Source: Puccinia triticina
Lineage: Eukaryota > Basidiomycota > Pucciniomycetes > Pucciniales > Pucciniaceae
Length of the DNA: 64,000 nucleotides
Direction of reading: 5' to 3'
Assembly: GCF_026914185.1 (NCBI RefSeq)
Contig: NC_070561.1
Location: 7,006,001 to 7,070,000, forward strand
The notes beneath the pieces are model-generated. The model saw only the letters and a program-made list of their open reading frames with translations. It was not told where the DNA came from and made no database searches. Position numbers and translations under genes: made by a program. Below are positions 22,502 to 32,300 of this stretch, piece after piece (within the stretch, counting starts at the first letter, position 1; the number at the start of each line of letters is the position of its first letter).

Positions 22502-22878
22502 GCGCTGAGCTCAGCCAAAGGGAGCGCTGAGCTTAGCCAAAGGGAGAGGCTGAGCTCAGTCAAAGGGAGACAACAGGCTGCACTTTGCCCAAGGGAGTGG
22601 CTGAACTTTTCCAAAGTCAGCAGCTGAGCTTTGTCAAAGGAAGCAGCTGAGCTCTGCCAAAGGAAGCAGCTGAGCTTTGCCAAAGGAAGCAGCTGAGCCC
22701 AGGGGCTGAGCTTTGCCAAAGGCAGCGGCTGAACTCAGCCTAGCTCAGTGTCTGCGCTCAGCCACAGGCAGTTGCTCAGCTCATCCAAAAAGCAATGGCT
22801 GAGCTCAGCCAAAGCAGCAACTGAGCTCAGCTAAAGGGAGCAGCTGAGCTCAGCTAAAGGCAGCAGCTGAGCCATGAA
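22502..22878. repeat. 22-bp minisatellite (AGCTGAGCTTTGCCAAAGGA)
   Basis: About 16 degenerate units of roughly 22 bases, with the core GCAGCTGAGCTNNGCCAAAG, start immediately at the hAT right end. They are followed by an A-run near 22898. Not coding. Confidence 0.85.
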
Positions 22879-22959
22879 AAATCCATTTAACCAAAAAAAA
22901 AAAAAAAAAAACTTGAAAAGGAAATATCCCCCCAACTTCCCTCCCAGGTGGAGTTGGTA

Positions 22960-23785
22960 AATGTTTGCAGTGCATGTCCACTCGAGGACAAAGTCACTCT
23001 CTTGCCGCCGCCGGAATTCAAACGGCGAACTCTGTATTGCAGCTGAAGAAAGCCATCTATGGCTTACGACAGGCGCCTCTTGTATGGTACAAGCGCCTAA
23101 CGACCTACCTCAAAGATCTTGGTTTCCAAATCTCAGTGTTGGATCCGTGCGTCTTCTGGAGACCCGAACAGAAGGACAAGCCAGCCACACGGCTTTTCGC
23201 ACACGTAGACGACATAGTGATAATCAGTCGACGCCCGGAGGTCTTTAAAGTTGAGATGGAAAGGGAATTTGATATCAAATACCCTGGGGAGGCCGAGTTT
23301 CTTCTAGGAATGAACAGTGAGCGCTTCACCGACGGTCTCCAGATTAACCAAACGCAGTACATCAAAAGAAAACTGGTTGAGTTCGGACTGGAGAACGAGC
23401 ACCCCGCAAGCTGCCCCCTTAACCCTAGAGAACGGTTATCAAAAGCAACGGAGCAAGAAATGGTAGCCTTCAAGAAGCTTGAAATTAACTACCGCGGTCT
23501 AGTCGGCTCATTGAACTACTTGAGCATTCTGACGAGACCTGAAATATCATTCGCTGTCAGCCAGTTATCTCAGTATCTTGAAAATCCAGGCATCAGGCAG
23601 TACCAGGCTGCCGTCCAGGTTTTTTGCTACCTGTCCGGAACTCGACACGTTGGTCTAACATTCAAGAAATCTGAAGGCGCCAGTATGAAGGCTTTCTCTG
23701 ATGCCAACTGGGGCAACTGCCAGGACACTAGGCGCTCGACTACTGGCTTTGTTGTCACCCACGGCACTGTTGCGGTGATAAACCT
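22960..23785 (+). pseudogene. Ty1/Copia RT-RNase H fragment (second family)
   Basis: The open frame encodes the second half of a Copia RT: LKKAIYGLRQAPLVWYKRL, HVDDIVIIS with the VDD motif near 23210, then LNYLSILTRPEISFAVSQLS, and the start of RNase H (FSDANWGNCQDTRRSTTGF). It differs clearly from the element at 14914. The upstream part is missing. At 23785 the frame stops matching where the expected SSTEAEY region should begin, and the 3' LTR of a minus-strand Copia takes over. Confidence 0.85.
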
Positions 23786-24072
23786 GGAACAGCAGAGAGA
23801 TGATGATGGTCGTGGAAGGATAATCATTGCATCAGAAAAGGAAACAGAAAACAATGAAAAAGGAAAGAGAAAAGAGAAAAGAGAAACAAAAGAACACTCA
23901 CCTGGAACAGCAGAGAGATGATGATGGTTGTGGAAGGATGAGGAAAGAGCCTTCCACGTCTGCTGCTCCAGGTGACTACAAAGAGGAAATGTCACAGGAA
24001 GTGAAATGTACATGACAGGTTTGAAGCAGAGAAACAAAGGAAAAGAAAACATAACACCACACAACCTTAACA
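23786..24072 (-). mobile_element. 3' LTR of the minus-strand Copia element
   Basis: On the minus strand TGTTAAGGTTGTGTGG follows a G-run polypurine tract (CAAGGGGGG), the standard order at a 3' LTR. The segment contains two copies of ACCATCATCATCTCTCTGCT. The outer end, near CTGTTCCA, meets the plus-strand Copia fragment. No TSD can be tested because the other end of the element is lost. Confidence 0.55.
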
Positions 24073-25907
24073 CCCCCCCTTGCTGAGAACCCTGGAAGAA
24101 AGAAAAGAAAGAACAAAGAAAGGAGAGAGAGGGAAAGAGAAACAGAACATAAAAAGGAAGAAACAAAAGAAAACAAGACTACACCAAAACGTGTGCAATG
24201 ATCCTCCAGGAGAGTACGGCCAAGCGGTTTGGTGAGCATGTCGGCGAGCATGTCCTTCGTTGAGACATGAAGGACTGAGATTTCCCCTTGTTTGACACAT
24301 TCGCAAGAGAAATGATATCGTGCGTCAATGTGTTTCGTGCGCGCATGATGTTCCGGATTTTTTGCTAGAGCTTCAGCACCAGCGTTGTCCACGTGCAGAG
24401 GAATCGCAGTCTGGGGTTGGGGCTTGAGCTCCGTCAGGATGTAGCGAAGCCATAAGCCCTCTTTGCACGAATCCAAGAGGGATTTATATTTGGCCTCCGT
24501 GCTCAAGAGCAAGACCGTAGCTTGCTTCCGGGATTTCCATGATATAGCCCCGTCGCCAAGCCTGTAGGTGTATGCAGACGTGGACCTCCTGTCATGACGA
24601 TCCTCTTCCCAGTCTGAGTCGGAATAGCCGGCGCATGTTACAGATCCGCCCAGTTGGAGACGGAGATTTTGAGTGAAGATGAGATAATTGAGGATTCAAA
24701 TAGCCACTCGCCAATGCGCTTCAGACGGGTCACAAAGAAATTGGGACAGGCGGTTTAACGCGAAAGCAACGTCCGGACGAGTACACTGGGATGCCCAGAG
24801 TAGCGCTCCAATAAGCTGCGGATAAGGGCCTGATGAAGCCTGTTCTCCTGGTTTTCGAGGCACAAGATCCTTGAAGGATGAGTCAGTTGGTGTTTTCACG
24901 GAAATAGTGGAGCCGGTGAGGAATTGTTGTTGCAAATCCGCTATGTAATGAGCCTGAGAGAGATAGATTAGACTGCTGTCAAAGTCTCTGTCAATCTTCA
25001 TGGAAAGGAAATGGTGAAGATCTTCATTGGCTCTAATTTTGAAACAACTACCTAGGTTCTTGATCAGAGGGTCAACAAAGGATGGTTCTCCTACTATTGC
25101 GAGGTCATCTACATGAACCGTTACTGCACCAACGAGAGTAGTGTCTTTGATTTTGAAGTACAGCGTGGGATCGTACCACGATTGCGTGAGACCTGCCTGT
25201 ACAAGCCCGTTGTGTAGTTCTATGTTCCACTCTCACGGCGATTGCTTGAGTCCATAGATGGACCTATGGACCTCACAGACCCAATCCGGGTGGAGGGGGT
25301 CCTCGAAACCGGGGGGCTGTTCCATATAAACGGGTTCTTCTAAGCGGCTGTTGAGGAATGCGGTCTTGAAGTCAACTTGACGGCCCTTCCACCTCTTTAT
25401 GGCCAAAAGGCTGAGGATAAGTCAAAGAGTCTCGAGACAGAGAGTAGGTGCGAAGACCTCTTTGTAATTGACGCCTTTGACTTGAGTATACTCCATAGCA
25501 ACAAGCCTAGCCTTGAGCTTTTGGATGGAATTGTTGGGTCAACGCTTAACTTTGAATACCCATTTTGACTTGATAATTTTTCTCTTGAGGGTACAAGGGA
25601 CCAGGCGCCAGGTATCCATCCCCAGAAGAGAGAGGAATTCTTTGTTAGCGGACTTTAGCCAGCGGGACTTGTGTGGAGAGCGTAGAAGTTGCTTCCAGGT
25701 CTTTGGTGTGTCTACATCATTTATTGAGGAAGCTGATTTGGACCAGGAACCGTAACGGTCAGGGGCCCGGCGTTGACGGCCAAAGCGTCGAGTTGGAGGC
25801 GACTCAGGACGGGGTTGAGGTGGCGACTGGATGGTACCAGGTGCGAGAGGTTTTGAAGGAGGGGAGAGGGGGAAGGCGGAACGGGAGGAGGGGATGCTGG
25901 GGAATTT
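24073..25907 (-). pseudogene. Ty1/Copia RT-RNase H, minus strand, 5' truncated
   Basis: Read on the minus strand: a linker and RT start (TPKTWKQLLRSPHKSRW, TWRLVPC), QVDFKTAFLNSRLEEPVYM, IYGLKQSP then a TGA, HVDDLAIVGE (near 25110), the MKIDRDF... region, CTRPDVAFALNRLSQFL, and RNase H ending LLSTEAKYKSLLDSCKEGLW and STKDMLADMLTKPLGR. Gag, protease and integrase are missing because the element is cut at 25907 where Gypsy sequence begins. It belongs to the same broad clade as the 14914 element (similar PDWVCEV, YDPTLYFKI) but is a separate family. Confidence 0.85.
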
Positions 25908-27648
25908 GGGAATATTCACAAGAATGCTGATGGACTGAGCAGATGGGCTTTGCCAAATGATCCTAGTAACCCTGCTTATGACCCAGAAGACAAGGATGAT
26001 GATAGATTCCCCATCATGGGCATACATGTTTCCACTTTCAAGAATGAGTTCTTTGACTCAGTGAGAGAAGGCTACAAGCAAGACAAGAACACTACCATAT
26101 TATCTGAACTTTTGTTGAAAGATGCTAAAGATGCCCAGCTGAAAAATTCCTTACAAGATCCTTGGAGAAAGCTATATGATGAAGGAAGGTTCTCTATATT
26201 TGATGGCCTCATCTACTTCAGAGAGAAACACAACTCTGTCCTAGTCCTAGCTGACAAAGAAAGTATCAACACCATCTTGCATGAATGCCATGACAGTGTC
26301 TACTCAGGTCATTTTTCTGAAGACAGGACTTTAGAAAAAGTAGCTGATACTGCTTGGTGGGCTAACTGGAAACAAGACACTGGTGAATACTGCTCTTCCT
26401 GTGATAGATGCCAGAAAGCAAATAAAGCCACAGGCAAAAGATTTGGACTGCTCATGAAAATTGAAGAACCTTCAAAACCATGGGATGTTATTAACATGGA
26501 TTGGGTAACTTCTTTGTCCCCTGGAGGAGCAGCTAGTTTCAATGCTTGTCTGGTAATAGTGGACAGATACTCTAAGACCCCTATATTTGTACCCTGCTTC
26601 AAGGATGACTCTGCTATGGACACTGCCATACTGTTTTGGAACAGAGTAATGCCTAGGACTGGCATCCCCAGAATCATCATCTCTGATAGAGACCCTAAGT
26701 TCACATCTGAATTCTGGACTGGTTTACATAGTATGCTGGGAACAAAACTCTCCTTCTCCACTGCTTACCACCCTCAGACTGATGGATTAGCTGAGAGGAT
26801 GATTCAAACACTTGAAGATATGATCAGGAGGTTTTGTGCATATGGTCTAGAATTCAAAGACAATGATGGTTACACTCATGATTGGGTTTCACTTCTACCA
26901 ATCCTTGAGTTAGCTTACTGCACCAGCATACATTCAACCACTGGAAAACCTCCTGCCATCCTGGAAAAAGGCTGGATCCCAAACCTTCCCAGAAATTTCT
27001 TGAAGCAAGACTCTGTAGACATTCATCCTACTGCTCTTGCTTATGGAAAGATCTTTGAGAAAGCCAGAAAACATGCTGAGCAATGCATAACAGAAGCTAC
27101 ATCCTACAACAAAGAAAGATGGGACAAGAGTCACAAAGAACCATCTTTTAAAGTTGGTGATAAAGTCCTAATATCCACAGCAAACTTCAACAACCTGTCT
27201 GGCCCTTAGAAGATGAGAGACTCCTTCACTGGACCATTCCTTGTGAAAGCTTTACATGGGAAGAATGCTGTAGAAGTGATACTGACTGAAGAGTTTAGCA
27301 GGAAACATCCCACATTTCCTGTCAGCTTGGTGAAACCATACAAGGACCCCAATCCAGACAAGTTCCCTTTGAGACAAAAAGTCAAAGTTGTCATTCCCCC
27401 TATGGATAAAACCCCTCAGAGTAAAGTCATACAAAAGATTCTCAGAGACAAGAGATTGAGAGTGGAAAACAGAGATGTTATGATGTACTTAGCTAGATAC
27501 AAAGGTATGAGTGCTGATCATGATGAATGGCTCCTTGAGAAAGACATCCCAGACTCTGCTATCCTTCTCAGGAAATTCAGAAGTGACAAGAGGTCTAACC
27601 CTGTGGTTTAATTTCTTACAGAAACCCAACCCTTTTGGTGGTAGGGAA
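25908..27648 (+). pseudogene. Gypsy 3' internal fragment (tandem copy)
   Basis: Begins mid-codon in the RNase H/connection region ([14 protein letters not shown]) and continues through integrase and chromodomain to the polypurine tract. Every position equals 34461-36201 at a constant offset of 8553 bases; I noticed one difference before the LTR (A26153 versus G34706). It shares the in-frame TAG (27207-27209) between LSGP and KMRDSF, so it derives from the same element as the complete body to its right. Left of 25908 is minus-strand Copia DNA. Confidence 0.95.
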
Positions 27649-28616
27649 TGTCAGCCTTAGAGTCATCACAGCTGACCTAAAAGCTGCCTGTTCTACCTTT
27701 GTTACATATAAATTACTTTATATCTTTTTCATCTTAAGAGATATCCCTGTTTTGACTTCATATTCTGTTTCCTCATGCAATTTTAACCCTAGTTACAACT
27801 TACCAATTCATTGTAACTATACTCCTTCCCTGAGTTACTGAGTTGTAGCGCCCTTGCGCAGTTGTGACGTGTCAGCGCTACTAGGCGCGCCAAACCACAT
27901 GTACATATGTAAATTACATAAGCAAACTGTGAAAATTTTCGTAGTCAGGATCCCCCTTGCCTGAGGCGGATCCACAGACTTCAGCACACCAGAACCACCA
28001 CCCAGATAACTCCAGGATCACCACCAAAGAGCCTACTATACTCCCAGTATACCTACCGTCACAGGCGCCTAGGATATTGACAGTAAGTAACCTCTTTCAC
28101 TGAACCTTGTTTATCTCAGAGGTACAACTCTGTGTCTTGCTGGATCTGCCTTTTCTTCTTGCTTTGCTTTCTCCTTGATCACAGGGCTGTCCCTCCATAT
28201 CTATAGGCCTTTGCCTCCATCTTGATCACAGGGCTGTCCCTTCTTATCATCAGGCCTTTGCCTCAAAATCTAGGTTCAGGGCTGTCCCTCAGGTTTCCCA
28301 TTAAGAACCTTGACTGTCCAGAGAGAAGTCTAAAAAACTGTGGCTGGATTAAGACTTATCTAATCCAGATACCCTCCTGAGAGGAAGCTGTAGCACTTCT
28401 TGCACAGATTAGCAGCACTCTTCTGAAGAGTAGCATTGCCAGTGGACGTGCATTCCCACTAGAATAACCTAGTACTTCTCTTCCTTCTTATCCTGCTTGG
28501 TTTCTCTCTCTCTTTCTCTTTTTCTATTATAGTTGTAATTTCTTTATCCCAAGAAATCCAACTATTGCCCCCCCATTTCTTGTGTCCTGCTGTCACTATA
28601 GAGACTCAGGCTCACA
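27649..28616 (+). mobile_element. 5' LTR of Gypsy copy A
   Basis: TGTCAGCCTTAGAG...CAGGCTCACA, 968 bp, with imperfect 9-bp terminal inverted repeats (TGTCAGCCT / AGGCTCACA). It contains GATATTGACAGTAAGTAAC, a strong candidate 5' splice site (GTAAGT) conserved in all LTRs of the family. From about 27915 to the LTR end I find no ATG. Confidence 0.9.
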
Positions 28617-28618
28617 AT

Positions 28619-28634
28619 TGGGGGCCTCATCAGG
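28619..28634 (+). other. Primer binding site, Gypsy copy A
   Basis: TGGGGGCCTCATCAGG lies two bases after the LTR; copies B and C read TGGGGGCCTCATCGGG. The TGG start fits pairing with a tRNA 3'-CCA. The tRNA species is not assigned. Confidence 0.6.
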
Positions 28635-28862
28635 AAATATACTCACCTTTTCATAATTCTAGACTGCTATAAAGCCAAAAGACTGATCCTCCTGACTAAA
28701 TCAAACAAAAAAAAACTCTAAAAATTCGAAAAATCACCTTAAAAATTTTTTCTACATATCTTACTAACGCTGAAATTCTTCTAAAATCATCCAAAATTGC
28801 TTTTACATTGATAAATTTCCTAACTGAACCCTTGAAATTTTTTTTTTACGTCCTGTGTACTC

Positions 28863-29307
28863 GTGAAAGTGCAGAACTGCGACTCCTCCGCGCCGCTATT
28901 TATCCCTTCGTCGGACTTATCCTCCCCAGAACCCTCTATATCTTCGGATCAAGAAGAGATAGAGAAAAACGGAGTACGCTCAAAAGATTCTCCTGCTTCT
29001 TAACTATAATTGCCGCAATTGACCGTAAAAAAATTCGTAACGGCGCAGACTAGCGCAGAAGACGAAAATTGCGACGACAACCGCGTAACTGATCCGAAAG
29101 AAGGAAACTGGATCAATAGTTCCTCTTGGACCCCTATTGCTACTACTAAATACCCAAAAGTCCGTCGCCGCAAGGTCACCGCCGCTGTTAATATCTCTGA
29201 TTGGACCTCAAAATCCGCCGCGAAACCCAGCGCAAAGGAAACTAAGAAAAAAACCTCTACTACGACGCGTAAAAGTAAAAGGTTATCTTCTAAACCTAAG
29301 TCCCAAG
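28863..29307 (+). CDS. Conserved upstream coding blocks 1 and 2 with candidate introns
   Basis: Block 1 (28863-28973, 111 nt) reads VKVQNCDSS...DQEEIEKNG. Block 2 (29049-29307, 259 nt) reads TSAEDEN...SSWTPIATTKYPKVRR and ends in a Lys/Arg/Ser/Thr-rich tail. Both have exact-length counterparts in the minus-strand copy, with many differences at third codon positions, which suggests they were translated. A 75-nt candidate intron (28974-29048, GTACGC...GCAG) joins them in phase. A second (29308-29398, GTATTT...TTAG) would join block 2 in frame to the +1 ORF at 29401 and remove the Gag ATG at 29382. Neither block has an ATG, and the leader 28617-29381 has none, so the start of this product is unknown: an upstream exon in the LTR, or a non-AUG codon. 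It is predicted from sequence only. Confidence 0.5.
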
Positions 29308-29381
29308 GTATTTTAACCTTGAATTAATTCTTAAAAACTTTCTCTTTCCGCTTAAATTAACCTCTCTTACTCCTTATCACG

Positions 29382-32300
29382 ATGCCTCCTCACCTTAGAA
29401 ATGGCCGAGACCTCTCCGAAGAGCTCCGCCACCGGTACCGCCTTAGCCCAGCCGCCGAAGAACGGCTTCGAAGGGCTAGAAGCAGCCTTGCCACCTCTAC
29501 AGGAGGATTTCCTCAAGCTCCCGGAAGAGGAGCCGCTCCCCCCAGATACCGGGATCCCTCCGGCTCTATACCAGCCGAGAGAAACGTCCATAGCTCTAGC
29601 GTCGAGCAGATCCACGCCGGTTCCACGGCCTGTCGACAGGGAACAAATAGATTTGACGGTGAACCCTCCTCAGACGAGTCAGCCGCCCTCCCAGCCTATC
29701 AACCCAGAGGGCATGAGACCCACGGCGCCGTCCAATCTAGCCCTCCTTCCGTACACTCAGAGCCCTCGACGGGAAGCGTCCTCAGGACCCATGGACCTTA
29801 TCCCGGAAGAGGAGGAGTTATCCAGCCTCATCAGTATGTTCAACGAACAATTCGACCTTTTTGTCCGCGCCAGGGAAGCGCAGAACATATTAACTATGAG
29901 GCGTCTCCTCTCCCAAGCCTCAATGACCCAAGAAATGATCATAGATCTGGTTGGGAGGAACGACGGGATACGCCTGTGTCAGGATTGGATCCCCAGAGAG
30001 GAACTCAACAATCTAGAAATATCTCTGACGCGCCAGAACAACGGCAACGGGCCGCCGAACTCGACCGCGCTACAAATCCGAGCTCCTTCGCAGCTAGCAA
30101 TGATACCGCACGCCAGCCAACAGCCTTTACTAGTCACGCCGACTCCAGAGCCTATGGGTTTTCAGCACCGAGCCTTGGCGCAGGAGTTCCAGGCTCCTAT
30201 CCTTCCCAATCTTCCAGAATCCCGTCCACAGACGCAGCCTCAAATGCGCCCAGAGAATCAGAACTACCAAGGAACTCCCTTGCCGCCGCCACAACCGCCG
30301 CAGACGCTCCAAGCGAGGCAGCCACCAGCTTCTATACCGCGAGAGGTGGTTCAATTATTCCGCCCCAGCCCGCATCTGCAAACTGGCGGCTACAATCCAC
30401 CCCATTATCCGCAAATGCCGCAAGAATTCGCAGGCCACAACCCCCCTCCTCCTCAAAACAACTGGAGAGGATCAGGGAGGAACTGGAGACGCCCTCAGGA
30501 CAACACTCAGAGAGTTCTAGAAATAGGAGAATACTTGATGAGAGCCACACGAGGAGTGAGGAGAGGCTATGGACGAGGGAGAGCCAGAGGGAGAGGCCCT
30601 TATTAGATGAATCTTTACCTAAAAGTTCCTTAAGTAGTGATTCACCACTAGGCCTCAGTTTAGATATTGATAATCTCTCTGATCCTTCAAATAGAGAATT
30701 TTTTCTCAATAATCTTAACTCTGAAATGTCTAGAAATTATGGCCCCTTGTTTCTAGAAGAAAAATTACAAGTATTGTTCTCCAAATTTCTCTCTGAATTA
30801 TCTGGTACTGTTGAAACCATTCCTGGTACTCTTCTTGAATCTTGTGTCAGCAATTTTAAAGATGTCCTGAATCATTCCATTCTTGATCTATTTAAAAATG
30901 AATTCATTCCCCTTTTGCTTGATCAAATCCTGAACAACATAGGAGAAAGTGCCAGAGAGAAATCCACAGTGAATAACAATGTGTTAGAACAACTGAAGAA
31001 ACACATAGATGATAAGTTTGAGACAGTTCAAGATTTGATTCTGGTAAATGAATCACAATGTCATTCTAACATGGATACAATTGGCCAAAATCTGAAAGAT
31101 TTTGAAGAGAAAGTGAGCAACAATCTTACTTCCATTGATAATCAGATCAATGACCTTCATGCCAATGAGCACAACAGGTTTGAACAATCTAAGAGAAGAT
31201 TCAGTGACATATCTTCTGTAGTAAACACCGTGAGCTCAAAGCTGGATTCCGTGTTAATACCAGATGACAGAGACCAACCCCCTCATCTCTTGTACAATAA
31301 TCCCTTCCAGAATTTCCACCATGAGCAACAACAGGAACACAGACCAACTCCTCCTGTTCCTACTCCTGAACCACAGAGACCACCAAGAGATCACTTTCCT
31401 AAGCCTGCTAGCAACACTCCTGATACTAAGACCCAAGAGGAATTCCCCTACATTGATCATGGAGCTATAGACTTTGAAATGAGGAAAGAACTGTGGAAAG
31501 GTATCCCCAAAAATGGAGACTGGGAGAAATTCTCTGGAGAATTGCCTTACAATCATGAACTTTGGATTAAAAATACTGATATCCTGGTTAGAGACTACTT
31601 GATGCTGGATAACATGATAATCAGTAGATTAACAATCTTGTTAACTGACACTGCAAGGAATTGGTACCTAGGCATCAGAGATGAGTATGGAAACAAATCT
31701 TGGGCTTGGTGGAAGAATGCCATCAGAAATAAGTTTGGCACTGAGAACTGGAAATGGAAAATGCAACAAGAGTTTGAGAATGTTCACTTTGCCTATGACG
31801 GGAGGAAAATCCATAAATGGTTTGGTAATCAGAGAGAAAGACTGAAAGCTTATCAACCTGAACTCAGTCAGTACCTTATTTGTGAGAAGATCTTAAAGCA
31901 GTGCCCTCCAAACCTTGAGCATGCTATTAAAAGCAGATACAAAAGAGATGCCACTGAAATGAGTTTTGAGGATATGGTTATAATTGCTGAAGAGGTCATA
32001 GACAGAGTCATGAAAAAGAACAAGCCTGTGACAAATAATTATAACACTCCAAACAGATCCCAATGGAGAAGCAATCCTGCCCCTGAGAAAACTGATAAGC
32101 CAACTGACTCCTCTGCCAAAAAGAATCCTGTCTCTGCCCCTGAGAAAGACAAACTTATATGCCATTTCTGTAAACAAACTGGTCACTTCTCCAGGGAATG
32201 CCCTAAGAAGAAGAACAGAATCAATAATGTAAGAATGGATGATGATGATGATCCCAAGAGTGACAATGGAGAAGACCAAGGTGAACCACACAAGTCTGAA

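Noticed and set aside
22363..22719. Minus-strand ORF of 118 codons
   Set aside because: Encoded by the hAT subterminal repeats and the 22-bp minisatellite.
23627..24166. Minus-strand ORF of 179 codons, hydrophobic
   Set aside because: Falls in the 3' LTR and pyrimidine-rich tail of the minus-strand Copia element; no independent support.
26309..26761. Minus-strand ORF of 150 codons, repeated at 34862-35314 and inverted at 42387-42782
   Set aside because: Antisense to the Gypsy integrase in all copies; conserved only because the integrase is.
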